This document shows positions 32,724-43,271 of a stretch of DNA of 64,000 bases, piece by piece. Each line of letters opens with the position of its first letter. The stretch's first letter is position 1. The notes beneath the pieces were generated by a model, which saw only the letters and a list, made by a program, of their open reading frames with translations, was not told where the DNA came from and searched no databases. This DNA is from Rhodoferax lacus (lineage in GTDB: Bacteria; Pseudomonadota; Gammaproteobacteria; Burkholderiales; Burkholderiaceae_C). Where the stretch lies: assembly GCF_003415675.1 (NCBI RefSeq), contig NZ_QFZK01000013.1:1-64000 (forward strand). The letters run 5' to 3'. The position numbers were made by a program, and so were the translations under genes.

Positions 32724-32762
32724 AGCAGCGTCTCTCCGGGATCGCTGCGGTATGCAGCAAAC

Positions 32763-33584
32763 CTATTGTGGCGCCAGCATCCACTCATGCGCCGGGTCGT
32801 TCTTGAAGACCCAGAAGCGGTTGGGGCCGGCCATCACATTGAGGTAGTACAGGTCATAGCCATGTGGCGCGGTCACCGGGTGGTAGCCGCGCGGCACCAT
32901 CACCACGTCGTGGTCTTCCACGGCGCAGGCCTCGTCCAGGCTGCGGTCGTCGGTGTAGACGCGCTGGAAGGCAAAGCCCTGGGGCGGGTTGAGGCGGTGG
33001 TAGTAGGTCTCTTCCAGCTGCGTCTCTACTGGCGGTTGCTCCACATCGTGCTTGTGGGGCGGGTAGCTCGACGAATGGCTGGCCGGTGTAACCACTTCCA
33101 CCACCAGCAGGTGGGCGGCGCGCGGGTCGTCGTGCGGCAGGATGTCGCACACATAGCGGGTGTTGCTGCCCTTGCCGCGCACGCTGCGGCGCATGCTGGC
33201 CGAGTCAATCACAAACACTTCGCCCGAGCCACCCTGGCCCGGTGACGTGCACAGGGCGACTTCGGCCACGCGGCTGGCGCCTGGCCCATTGCCCACCGTC
33301 ACCGACTTGCCTGCGGGCACATACACGGCCGCTGGCGACACCTCTTCAAACACGCTGGTGCGCGTGCCCAGGTTGGCGTAGGTCACGCCGTCCACGGTGA
33401 TGTCCACCGTGCCGGTCAGCACAACCAGGCACAGCTCCTGGGTGCCGGTGTCCACGGTTTCGCTTTCACCGGCGCCCAGACGCACGGCGCGAAAGCCCAC
33501 ATGCTTCCAGCCCGCGCGCTCGGGCGTGACGTTGACGATTTCGCGGCCCGTGGGGGCGGCCTTCACAAGCAGGGGGCTGACCAT
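32763..33584 (-). CDS. iolB: 5-deoxy-glucuronate isomerase (IolB)
   Basis: A 273-residue bicupin enzyme that converts 5-deoxy-D-glucuronate to 2-deoxy-5-keto-D-gluconate in inositol catabolism. Diagnostic segments are GWKHVGFRAVRLGAGES, the metal-binding ASHSSSYPPHKHD ... EETYYHRLNP, and the closing PRGYHPVTAPHGYDLYYLNV. His and Glu ligands for the metal are present in the second cupin. Length equals the family norm. It is the fourth gene of iolC-iolD-iolE-iolB, 11 bp after iolE. Confidence 0.96.
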   Translation of the reverse strand: MVSPLLVKAAPTGREIVNVTPERAGWKHVGFRAVRLGAGESETVDTGTQELCLVVLTGTVDITVDGVTYANLGTRTSVFEEVSPAAVYVPAGKSVTVGNGPGASRVAEVALCTSPGQGGSGEVFVIDSASMRRSVRGKGSNTRYVCDILPHDDPRAAHLLVVEVVTPASHSSSYPPHKHDVEQPPVETQLEETYYHRLNPPQGFAFQRVYTDDRSLDEACAVEDHDVVMVPRGYHPVTAPHGYDLYYLNVMAGPNRFWVFKNDPAHEWMLAPQ

Positions 33585-33595
33585 GGTGTGTTCTT

Positions 33596-34522
33596 TCAGC
33601 TCAGTTCGTTGACCAGGGCGCGCAGGGTGTCATAGCCCTTCTTCGCGTATTCGTAGCTGGGGGCTACGGCCGGGTCCTGCTCGGCCTCCACCACCAGCCA
33701 GCCTTCGTAGCCCGCGTTCTTCAGGGTGGAGAGGACAGCGCGGTAGTCAATGCTGCCGTCGCCGGGCACGGTGAAGATGCCGTTGATCACGCCGTTCAAA
33801 AAGCTCCAGCTGTCGTTGCGGGCCTGGGCAATCACGGGGGTGCGCACGTCCTTGCAGTGCACATGCACCACGCGGCTGATGTGCTTCTTCAGCAGCACCA
33901 CCGGGTCCACGGCGCCGCCATAGTAGGCGTGGCCGGTGTCATACAGCAGGAAGACCTTGGTGGGGTCGGTCACGGCCATCAGATGGTCCACGTCAGAAGG
34001 CGACTCCACATAGGCGCCCATGTGGTGGTGGTAAGCCAGTTTGATGCCGTAGGTGGCAATCAGGTGTTCGCCAAAGGCGTTCAGGCGCTCGCCATAGGCC
34101 GTCCACTGCGCGTCATTGGCAAAGCTGGGGCGCTTGGAAACGGGGGTGTCGATCTGGCCCTGCACGGTGCCTGCGCACTCGCCATACACCACCACCTTCA
34201 CACCGTTGTATTGCAGGCGGCTCATGTGCGCCTTGCAGCGTTCGATCTCGGCAGCCACAGACTCGGCATTGCTCTGGCCGGGCGCGGTCTCGGCCAGAAA
34301 GCCGGAGTACCAGCCCGACACGCAGGCCAGGTCGAACTCGGCCAGCTTGGCCTTCAGGCCGGGGCCGTCCTTGGGGAATTTGTTGCCCAGTTCAAAGCCT
34401 TCGTAGCCAATTTCCTTGCCCTCCTTCAGCGCCGTTTCCAGCAGGGTTTCGCCACCCAGCGAGGGCAGGTCGTCGTTCATCCAGGAGATGGGGTTGATGC
34501 CGATTTGTACGTTCCAGGTCAT
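33596..34522 (-). CDS. iolE: myo-Inosose-2 dehydratase (IolE)
   Basis: A 308-residue TIM-barrel enzyme of the xylose-isomerase-like superfamily. It dehydrates 2-keto-myo-inositol to trihydroxycyclohexanedione. Family features include the start VQIGINPISWMNDDLPSLGG, YEGFELGNKFP, the metal-site segments LAYHHHMGAYVE and LYDTGHAYYGG, and the final EGWLVVEAEQDPA. It lies between iolD and iolB on the same strand. Confidence 0.96.
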   Translation of the reverse strand: MTWNVQIGINPISWMNDDLPSLGGETLLETALKEGKEIGYEGFELGNKFPKDGPGLKAKLAEFDLACVSGWYSGFLAETAPGQSNAESVAAEIERCKAHMSRLQYNGVKVVVYGECAGTVQGQIDTPVSKRPSFANDAQWTAYGERLNAFGEHLIATYGIKLAYHHHMGAYVESPSDVDHLMAVTDPTKVFLLYDTGHAYYGGAVDPVVLLKKHISRVVHVHCKDVRTPVIAQARNDSWSFLNGVINGIFTVPGDGSIDYRAVLSTLKNAGYEGWLVVEAEQDPAVAPSYEYAKKGYDTLRALVNELS

Positions 34523-34573
34523 AGGGTTCTCTTCAAAAAAATAGGGGGTGGTATGTCAGTTTGCCTTGCGGGT

Positions 34574-36445
34574 TCAGATGCGCTGATGCTCTTTGGCGGC
34601 CACGAAACCGGCGTGGGCCGCGTTCACTGCGGGGCGTGCGGACACCTCGGGAATGCCCACCTCCCACCAGCAGCCACCCTCTGCGGTGGTGCGGGTGTGG
34701 GTGGTGTCAATCACCAGCACCTGGCTGCGCTTGGCCGCACGCGCTGTCACCATGGCGCTCTTGAGCCCGGCTACGTTTTTCACGTGCACCGCATCCGCCC
34801 CCATGGAGGCGGCGTGCATGGCAAAGTCGATGCGGCTGGCCTCGCCGCCTTCGGGGATGCAGTCATCGAGCATGTTGTTGAAGCTGGCATTGCCGGTGGC
34901 GTTTTGCAGCCGCTGTATGCAGCCGTAACCCCGGTTGTCCAGCACCACCACAATGAGTTTCTTGCCCAGCATGACCGAGGTGGCCAGCTCGGAGTTCATC
35001 ATCATGTAGGAGCCGTCGCCCACCATCACGATGACTTCCTGGTGCGGCCGCGCCATCTTCACGCCCAGGGCACCGGCGATCTCGTAGCCCATGCACGAAA
35101 AACCGTATTCCATGTGGTAGTTGCCAGGCAGGCTGGCGCGCCAGAGCTTGTGCAGTTCGGCCGGCAGCGTGCCTGCGGCGCAGACCACCACGTCGTGGAC
35201 GCCGCTGTTGCCGCCCGCATCGTTGAGCGAGTCGCGCACCGCGCCCATGACTTCGGCGTCGTAGGGCAAGGTGCCTTCTGCGGGGATGTGGGTGGTGAGC
35301 TCGGTGACCCGGGCCACCCAGCCTGCGGCCCCGGTTTTGGCGCGTGTGGTCCAGGCGGCATCGGCCGCCCAGCCGGTCAGCGCTGCGGTCAGTTGCGCCA
35401 GGCCCACTTTGGCATCGGCCACCAGGGCGACTCCGCTCCACTTGCCGGCATCAAAAGGTTGCACGTTCAGGCTGAGCAACTTCGCGTTGGCAAACAGCGC
35501 GTGCGAGCCGGTGGTGAAGTCCTGCAGGCGGGTGCCCACGGCCAACACCACATCGGCCTCGCGCGCCAGGGCGTTGGCGGCCGGGCCACCGTCCACGCCA
35601 ATGGCGCCCAGGTTCAGGGCATGGTCCCAGGGCAGGGCACTTTTGCCGCCGTGCGATTCGACCACCGGAATGCCAAACGCTTCGGCGAAGGTCCGCAGGC
35701 TGTCACAGGCCTGGCTGTAGAGCACACCACCACCGGCCACGATGAGAGGCTGCCGGGCAGACTTGAGCAGGTCTGCCGCGCGTGAGAGTTCAAACGCGTC
35801 GGCGGGCGGGCGGCGAAAGCGAATGACCTCGGGTGTGAAGAAGCTGGTGGGGTAATCAAAGGCATGGGCCTGCACGTCCTGCGGCAGGGCCAGGCAGACC
35901 GGGCCGCAGCTTGCAGGGTCGGTCATGACCTGGATGGCGCGTGGCAGGGCGGTCAGCAACTGCTCGGGGCGGCTGATGCGGTCAAAGTACCGGGTCACAG
36001 GGCGGAAGCAGTCGTTGGCCGATACATCGCCCTGCTGGAAGTTTTCTACCTGCTGCAGCACCGGATCGGGCGCGCGCGTGGCAAAGGTGTCGCCGGGCAG
36101 CAGCAGCACGGGGATGCGGTTCACATGGGCCACAGCGGCGGCCGTCACCATGTTGGTGGCACCCGGGCCAATGCTGGTGCTCACCGCCATGATGCGCTGG
36201 CGCATGTGCGCCTTGGCATAGCCAATGGCGGCATGGGCCATGCCCTGTTCGTTGTGGGCACGAAAGGTGGGCAGGCGCTCACGCTCGGCATGCAGGGCCT
36301 CGCCCAGGCCGGCCACATTGCCGTGGCCGAAGATGGTGAAGACGCCGCCGCAATACGGCTCTACAGAGCCGTCGGCCATTTCCACGCGCAGGGCGGACAG
36401 GTATTTCACCAGGGCCTGGGCCATGGTCAGTCGGATGGTTGTCAT
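34574..36445 (-). CDS. iolD: 3D-(3,5/4)-trihydroxycyclohexane-1,2-dione hydrolase (IolD)
   Basis: A 623-residue thiamine-diphosphate enzyme that opens the inositol ring to give 5-deoxy-glucuronate. The order is an N-terminal pyrimidine-binding domain (catalytic Glu in FRAHNEQGMAHAAIGYAKAH), a central domain, and a C-terminal pyrophosphate domain (EYGFSCMGYEIAGALGVKMA, metal motif VMVGDGSYMMMNSELATSV). Length matches the family. It starts 23 bp after the iolC stop, consistent with one transcript. Confidence 0.96.
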   Translation of the reverse strand: MTTIRLTMAQALVKYLSALRVEMADGSVEPYCGGVFTIFGHGNVAGLGEALHAERERLPTFRAHNEQGMAHAAIGYAKAHMRQRIMAVSTSIGPGATNMVTAAAVAHVNRIPVLLLPGDTFATRAPDPVLQQVENFQQGDVSANDCFRPVTRYFDRISRPEQLLTALPRAIQVMTDPASCGPVCLALPQDVQAHAFDYPTSFFTPEVIRFRRPPADAFELSRAADLLKSARQPLIVAGGGVLYSQACDSLRTFAEAFGIPVVESHGGKSALPWDHALNLGAIGVDGGPAANALAREADVVLAVGTRLQDFTTGSHALFANAKLLSLNVQPFDAGKWSGVALVADAKVGLAQLTAALTGWAADAAWTTRAKTGAAGWVARVTELTTHIPAEGTLPYDAEVMGAVRDSLNDAGGNSGVHDVVVCAAGTLPAELHKLWRASLPGNYHMEYGFSCMGYEIAGALGVKMARPHQEVIVMVGDGSYMMMNSELATSVMLGKKLIVVVLDNRGYGCIQRLQNATGNASFNNMLDDCIPEGGEASRIDFAMHAASMGADAVHVKNVAGLKSAMVTARAAKRSQVLVIDTTHTRTTAEGGCWWEVGIPEVSARPAVNAAHAGFVAAKEHQRI

Positions 36446-36468
36446 GGGTTGGTCTTGGTTGGTTCTGT

Positions 36469-38421
36469 TCAGGACACGGCGCGCACCATGCTGCGCCGGT
36501 TGCGCCAGGCGTCCACCAGCACGGTGTAGTTGGCTGCCACCTTGGCCACAAATGTAGCGTCATCGGTCTGGCCGCGCAGCCACGCCAGCGACTCAGCCAC
36601 CCACAGGCTGCGCCCCACCATAAAGCCCTTGACGATGGGGTTGGTGGCGTTGCGAAAGCTGTCTACCAAGTGCGCGATGGGCTGGTTCAGGCCCAGGATG
36701 ACGGCGCCGCGGCAATGCGGATCACGCTCGTTCACCAACTGCTCCAGGCCACTCCAGCCCGCGGCGGTCATGGGGGCCAGCTTCCACCACTCGGGCTTCA
36801 CGCCCAGGTTGTAGAAGCGCTTCACGGCGCGCAGCACGGCGGCGTCTTCCTGGCCGGGCACGCTCAGCGTCTTGGGCAGAATGATTTCCAGCAGCAGCTC
36901 GTTGCCGCTCTCGCGGGTGGCTTCCCACAGCTCCAGCACTTTTTGCTCCTGCTCCAGGCGCAGGCCATAGGCGTCGTCCGGGTGGTAGTGCACCAGGCAC
37001 TTCACCACCTGCTCGGTGGGCCAGTGGATGAGTGCGCTGCCAATGGAGCGCGTGCCGTCAAAGCGCAGCGGGCGTGAGCCCGGCAGTTCCACCGGGCGAC
37101 CCACCCACCAGCCGCGTCCGGTGGCGCTGGCCAGGGCGTCGCGGCCGTAGTCGCCACCATCAATCAGCACGCCGGTGTGGCCCTGCAACTGGCGCTCGGT
37201 TTCCACCTGGGCTGCGGCTTGCACCAGCAGTTTCTTGAGGGCGGGGATGCGGGAATCACTTGCGCCCGCTTCGCGCGCCAAATCGTAAAACTGGCTGCGG
37301 TGGTCAAAGGCCATGACACACAGGTCGTCCCACTGCGGGCGAGCGGTGGTGACGCGGTGCAGATGGGCCAGTTGCTGGTCGGCATCCACCTGGGGGTTGC
37401 GGCTGCCACTGAACCAGTGCGCCAGCTCCGTGGGTGTGGGCATCGCCGCCGAACACGCGTGGCGCGACACCACGATGGCGCCGCAGGCGTTGGCTACCTT
37501 GGTGGACTCGGCCCAGTCTTTGCCCTGCAGCAGCGTGGCCATCAGGCCGGACAAAAACGCGTCGCCAGCGCCCAGCACGTTGAGCACTTCTACGCGCTCG
37601 CCCTGGTAGGTGGTGGCGTCTTCAATGCGCGCGGGTATGGCGCCCTCGATCACGCAGCAGCCCAGGGCGCCGCGCTTGACCACCAGGGTGGCGGCACTCA
37701 GGGCACGCACCGCCTTCAGGCTGGCAATCAGGTCATCGGCCACGCCGCCGGCAATGAAGAACTCTTCCTCGGTGCCCACCAGCAAGTCAAAGTGCGGCAG
37801 CATGTCCTGCAGCTGCTGGGTCACCTGGGCATCGGCCACGTAGCGGTTTTCACCGGCGCCGCGGCTGGTCAGGCCCCACAGCACCGGACGGTAGTCGATG
37901 TCGAGCACGCGCACCACGCCGTGTTTGGCAGCAAAGTTGAGCGCGGTTTGCGAAGCGCGGCGTGTGGTGGGGGTGGACAGGTGCGTGCCGGTAATGGCCA
38001 GCGCGCGGCACCGGGCGATAAACGACTCATCAATCAGGTCCGCATCCACGGCCATGTCGGCGCAGTTCTCGCGCACAAACAGGAGCGGAAACGTGTCGCG
38101 GTCTTTGAGGCCCAACAGCACCAGGGCGGTGAGGCGTTCGGGGTCAATTTGCACCTGCGAGGTGTCGCAGCCCTCGGCCTGCAGGGACTCTGTGAGGAAG
38201 CGGCCCATCTGCTCGTCACCCACGCGGGCAATCATGGCGCTTTTGGCGCCTAAGCGCGCCACGCCAAAGGCCAGGTTGCCAGAGCTGCCGCCCAGGTACT
38301 TGGCCATGCTGCGGGCGTCTTCCAGTTTGGCGCCGAACTGCTGGGCGTACAGGTCCACCGCCAGGCGGCCCAGGCAGGCCAGGTCGATGCTGCGGCCTGT
38401 GGGGAAATTCAAGGTGCTCAT
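36469..38421 (-). CDS. iolC: 5-dehydro-2-deoxygluconokinase fused to a DUF2090 aldolase-like domain (IolC)
   Basis: About 650 residues in two parts. The N-terminal PfkB sugar kinase (residues about 10-330) has MAKYLGGSSGNLAFGVARLG and the GAGD signature in VLNVLGAGDAFLSGLMATLL. The C-terminal DUF2090 domain (about 340-650) has CVMAFDHRSQFYDLA and IDGGDYGRDAL and looks like a class I aldolase-type TIM barrel. Such fusions are known in proteobacterial inositol operons. The second domain is thought to cleave the kinase product, 2-deoxy-5-keto-gluconate-6-phosphate, replacing IolJ; that is an inference. Start uncertain between ATG 38421 and ATG 38436. Confidence 0.93.
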   Translation of the reverse strand: MSTLNFPTGRSIDLACLGRLAVDLYAQQFGAKLEDARSMAKYLGGSSGNLAFGVARLGAKSAMIARVGDEQMGRFLTESLQAEGCDTSQVQIDPERLTALVLLGLKDRDTFPLLFVRENCADMAVDADLIDESFIARCRALAITGTHLSTPTTRRASQTALNFAAKHGVVRVLDIDYRPVLWGLTSRGAGENRYVADAQVTQQLQDMLPHFDLLVGTEEEFFIAGGVADDLIASLKAVRALSAATLVVKRGALGCCVIEGAIPARIEDATTYQGERVEVLNVLGAGDAFLSGLMATLLQGKDWAESTKVANACGAIVVSRHACSAAMPTPTELAHWFSGSRNPQVDADQQLAHLHRVTTARPQWDDLCVMAFDHRSQFYDLAREAGASDSRIPALKKLLVQAAAQVETERQLQGHTGVLIDGGDYGRDALASATGRGWWVGRPVELPGSRPLRFDGTRSIGSALIHWPTEQVVKCLVHYHPDDAYGLRLEQEQKVLELWEATRESGNELLLEIILPKTLSVPGQEDAAVLRAVKRFYNLGVKPEWWKLAPMTAAGWSGLEQLVNERDPHCRGAVILGLNQPIAHLVDSFRNATNPIVKGFMVGRSLWVAESLAWLRGQTDDATFVAKVAANYTVLVDAWRNRRSMVRAVS

Positions 38422-38720
38422 TGCGCGTGTGTCCATCAGAAAAAGGGGTGAGTCGGCGGGCGTTGGGTTGAGGTTCAAACGCTGCGCCAGCGGCTTGCGA
38501 CTGACGGCAAATTATAGGGAAATTACTTTTTTTGTGTATATTTTTTAGAAAATATTTTCGTTTTTTGGAAGGCCGGGCGAAGCCTGGCCCTGCCGGGGCA
38601 AGGTATTTTCAAAGTGGCCAACCCGCCTCAAAAAATATTTGCAGGCATTTGAATGCCTGTGCCTTCATTCGCACTGACTCACCAAAAGCCGGCAATTTAT
38701 CGGTAAGAATGGGACGCAGA
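38422..38720. promoter_or_regulatory. Divergent iolC / HDOD intergenic region with two inverted repeats
   Basis: A 299-bp gap, strikingly AT-rich at 38520-38575, upstream of iolC. It contains a perfect 12-bp palindrome GAAAATATTTTC at 38548-38559 and the inverted repeat CAGGCATT-TG-AATGCCTG at 38642-38659. Either could bind a regulator of the inositol genes (RpiR- or LacI-type regulators do this elsewhere) or the HDOD gene. No regulator gene is adjacent. Confidence 0.5.
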
Positions 38721-39599
38721 ATGAGCTTGCAGGGCATTCGGCCCTGCGAACAAAGAGCGAGACGAGAAAACAAAGTGCAACTACCCATCCGGACTACCCA
38801 AGACCTGGCGCAAACCGTGGCCGGCTGCGACTTGCCCACCATGTCCGGCATTGCGGCGCAGTTGGTCGCCACCCTGTCGGACGAGCAGGCCGACCTGACC
38901 GACCTGCGGGACCTGATTGCGCAAGACCCTGTGCTCACCGCAGCCGTGCTGCGCTGGGCCAACAGCCCCATCTACGGCACCGCGCGCAGCGTCAACACCC
39001 TGGAAGCCGCCATCAGCGTGCTGGGCCTGTCCCGGGTCAGGGCGCGCGCCGTGGCCTTCTTCATCACCAACGCCTTTGAGCCGCCCCTGGGTGTGGAGCG
39101 CGAGGTGTTCTGGACCTCCTGCATGCACAGCGCGGGCTACGCCATGTGGCTGGCCATTGCGGCCGGGCTCAACGAGAGCGAGGCCTGGCTTGCCGCCCTG
39201 ATGGTGCGCTTGGGCGAACTCATCATCGGCCGCATTGATGCGCCCACCGTGCAGGCCGTGGAGGCAGCAGCCCTGCCGGTGCAACAGCGCTGGCAGATGG
39301 AGCGCGAGCGCATCGGCTTTGACGAAGGCGAAGTGATGGCCGAAGCCGCACGGCAGTGGTTTTTCCCGGACGCGCTGGTGGATGCGCTGCAAAAGTGCTC
39401 CAAGCCCATGACCTACATGGCCTTCTCGCCGCTGGGCACGGTGGTGCACCTGGCCATGCTGCTGGCCGACATGGAAACGGTAGATGCGCAAAGCCTGCAG
39501 ACCCTGCCGCCCGAAGCCGTGTCCGCGCTGGGGCTCTACATCGACTGGATGACGCTGCACATTCCTGAGCGCTCGAGCTTTACCGAGATCAGGGCCTGA
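38721..39599 (+). CDS. HDOD domain protein
   Basis: About 292 residues made essentially of one HDOD domain: MSGIAAQLVATLSDEQADLT, DPVLTAAVLRWANSPIYGT, NTLEAAISVLGLSRVRARAV, then helices that replace the HD catalytic pair. HDOD proteins are non-catalytic relatives of HD phosphohydrolases used in signalling in proteobacteria. Starts at ATG 38709, ATG 38721 or GTG 38775 are all possible; the last begins directly at QLPIRTTQDL and may be the true one. The gene stands alone between iol genes and vapBC. Confidence 0.85.
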   Translation: MSLQGIRPCEQRARRENKVQLPIRTTQDLAQTVAGCDLPTMSGIAAQLVATLSDEQADLTDLRDLIAQDPVLTAAVLRWANSPIYGTARSVNTLEAAISVLGLSRVRARAVAFFITNAFEPPLGVEREVFWTSCMHSAGYAMWLAIAAGLNESEAWLAALMVRLGELIIGRIDAPTVQAVEAAALPVQQRWQMERERIGFDEGEVMAEAARQWFFPDALVDALQKCSKPMTYMAFSPLGTVVHLAMLLADMETVDAQSLQTLPPEAVSALGLYIDWMTLHIPERSSFTEIRA

Positions 39600-39626
39600 G
39601 CCGGCTTGGCCCTTTCATGGGCTTTG

Positions 39627-40037
39627 TTATGCCGACGGCGGTGGCGCGATCAGCCTGACGGTTGGAAAGTACGCCGCGTAACGGCGTGTGTCCCGGGTCA
39701 AAACGGGCAAGTCGCTGACAGCGGCATGGGCACCAATGAAGAAGTCGCCCAGCACATTGCTTTTGGTTCCCCCTTGGCGGCGGTAACGGACAAATGCCTT
39801 GCCGGCCAGAAACAGGGCGGGCCGGGGTAGTTCAACCATGCGCAAGCCCAGGTTTGCAATCGTCTGGTCCAGGGCCTCAACCGTGGAGAAGGCCAGGGAG
39901 AGTTCGGAATAGATGATGGGGTTGATCACCAAGGGGTGAATCTTGGACTGCGCACGCAACTGCCCCAAGGACCAGTCCGCCCATTGGGGATCGTCTTCCA
40001 GGACATCCACCAGCACGTTGGTATCTACCAGCAGCAT
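39627..40037 (-). CDS. vapC: VapC-family PIN-domain toxin
   Basis: A 136-residue PIN-domain ribonuclease. The acidic active-site residues are visible: Asp in LLVDTNVLVDVL, Glu in PIIYSELSLAF, Asp in NVLGDFFIGAHA and Asp in PVLTRDTRRYAAYF. PIN toxins of this kind cleave tRNA or rRNA when freed from their antitoxin. It lies 13 bp downstream of the AbrB-type antitoxin gene on the same strand, the usual vapBC order. Confidence 0.92.
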   Translation of the reverse strand: MLLVDTNVLVDVLEDDPQWADWSLGQLRAQSKIHPLVINPIIYSELSLAFSTVEALDQTIANLGLRMVELPRPALFLAGKAFVRYRRQGGTKSNVLGDFFIGAHAAVSDLPVLTRDTRRYAAYFPTVRLIAPPPSA

Positions 40038-40050
40038 GGCTTTCCTGACC

Positions 40051-40290
40051 TCAGTCCTCGCCTCTGAGCAGGGACATCAGCGCATCGGTGCGCCATTTCA
40101 CATCGGCCTTGCCACGCATGGCCTCAAAACGATCGGGCTTGCGGCTGGCGCGTGCGCCCACTTTGTGAATCACCACATCACCCTCTGCATTCACGGCGAA
40201 ATTAACCCGGCTTCCGGGAAGCATGTTCAAGGCATCGCGAATCTGCTTGGGGATGGTGACCTGGCCCTTGCTGGTGAGTGTGGTCGACAT
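40051..40290 (-). CDS. vapB: VapB-family antitoxin, AbrB/SpoVT-type
   Basis: A 79-residue protein. The N-terminal swapped-hairpin DNA-binding fold is clear (TLTSKGQVTIPKQIRDALNM, then PGSRVNFAVNAEGDVVI). The C-terminal tail (RGKADVKWRTDALMSLLRGE) should wrap and inhibit VapC. AbrB-type antitoxins repress their own operon; a perfect inverted repeat lies 16 bp upstream of the ATG. Confidence 0.92.
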   Translation of the reverse strand: MSTTLTSKGQVTIPKQIRDALNMLPGSRVNFAVNAEGDVVIHKVGARASRKPDRFEAMRGKADVKWRTDALMSLLRGED

Positions 40291-40305
40291 GGTCGGTCTC
40301 CGGCT

Positions 40306-40332
40306 GTATTACGGTTGAATAAATTGTAATAC
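40306..40332. promoter_or_regulatory. Putative VapB operator
   Basis: Perfect inverted repeat GTATTAC (40306-40312) and GTAATAC (40326-40332), with a 13-bp AT-rich spacer. It sits directly upstream of vapB where the promoter should be. Arms and spacing suit a dimeric AbrB-type autorepressor; the assignment is from position. Confidence 0.6.
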
Positions 40333-40365
40333 CAGCGCCGGCTGCAGCCCCGCAACTGTTTCGCT

Positions 40366-40400
40366 ATGCCCTTCATTGAACCAGCCAATTGGAAGGGCAT
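40366..40400. promoter_or_regulatory. Inverted repeat upstream of katG
   Basis: Arms ATGCCCTTC (40366-40374) and GAAGGGCAT (40392-40400) are perfectly complementary with a 17-bp spacer. They lie 58 bp before the katG start, between vapBC and katG. It could be an operator for a redox regulator or a hairpin that insulates the two units. It does not match the usual OxyR pattern by eye. Confidence 0.45.
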
Positions 40401-40415
40401 TGCCTGAAGACATAG

Positions 40416-42665
<2,250 letters not shown>

Positions 42666-43271
42666 GTGTTTGGTGTTCTGAGGGCCAAGTAACTGAAAAA
42701 GTTGCTTGCCTTCAGGCTAGCAGAAACAGTTATTTTGCTGCATTCATTGGAAGCAACAGGTCTTCTGTATTCATAAATCTATGTGTAGAACACCTGCAGG
42801 TTTGGTGAGCGCCTATGGAAAGCGAAACGTTTCCACGACGCCTTGGTTTTGATGCATCCCTTCTCCAGCGGCAATTGCCGCTATTCCCGTTTGATGGCCG
42901 ACGCCGTGCTGGTTCAATACCTTGCAGCCTTGCAGCCTTGCGGGCTGCGGAAAAAAATTCTTTCATGGAATTGTTGGCCTTCGTGCGCAGCTAGAAAGAT
43001 TCTCTTGGGCCTGGTACCGACCCAAAGCTGTCTTAGCGTCTCCCGATTTCAATGCCGGAAAGCCGACCTTCGCTGAACGTGACAATCACTCTCGCAACGT
43101 CTGCTTGCGGGTAGCCCAATCTTCAAAATGGACACCGGCCATCGACCATCAGCAGACATACGGGAATGGCAGCTATCTGCAGCCTGCAAATGGGACTACA
43201 GCGCTACACAGAAGATGCAAATCACCACCACTATGTGGGCAGGGCCAGCATCCCGAATGCACCTTTGCAGA
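42666..43271. other. 606-bp stretch without a supportable gene
   Basis: The region between katG and the betaine-type locus has visibly lower GC than both sides. Short open frames exist on both strands but none has a recognisable protein, ribosome-binding site or coding pattern. It may be the decayed edge of the acquired accessory locus, or the 3' untranslated end of the long minus-strand operon. No tRNA, terminal repeat or clear terminator was seen. Confidence 0.5.

Noticed and set aside
33857..35785. A 642-codon plus-strand open frame over iolE and iolD
   Set aside because: iolE and iolD on the minus strand match their families from end to end; the plus-strand translation has no recognisable motif.
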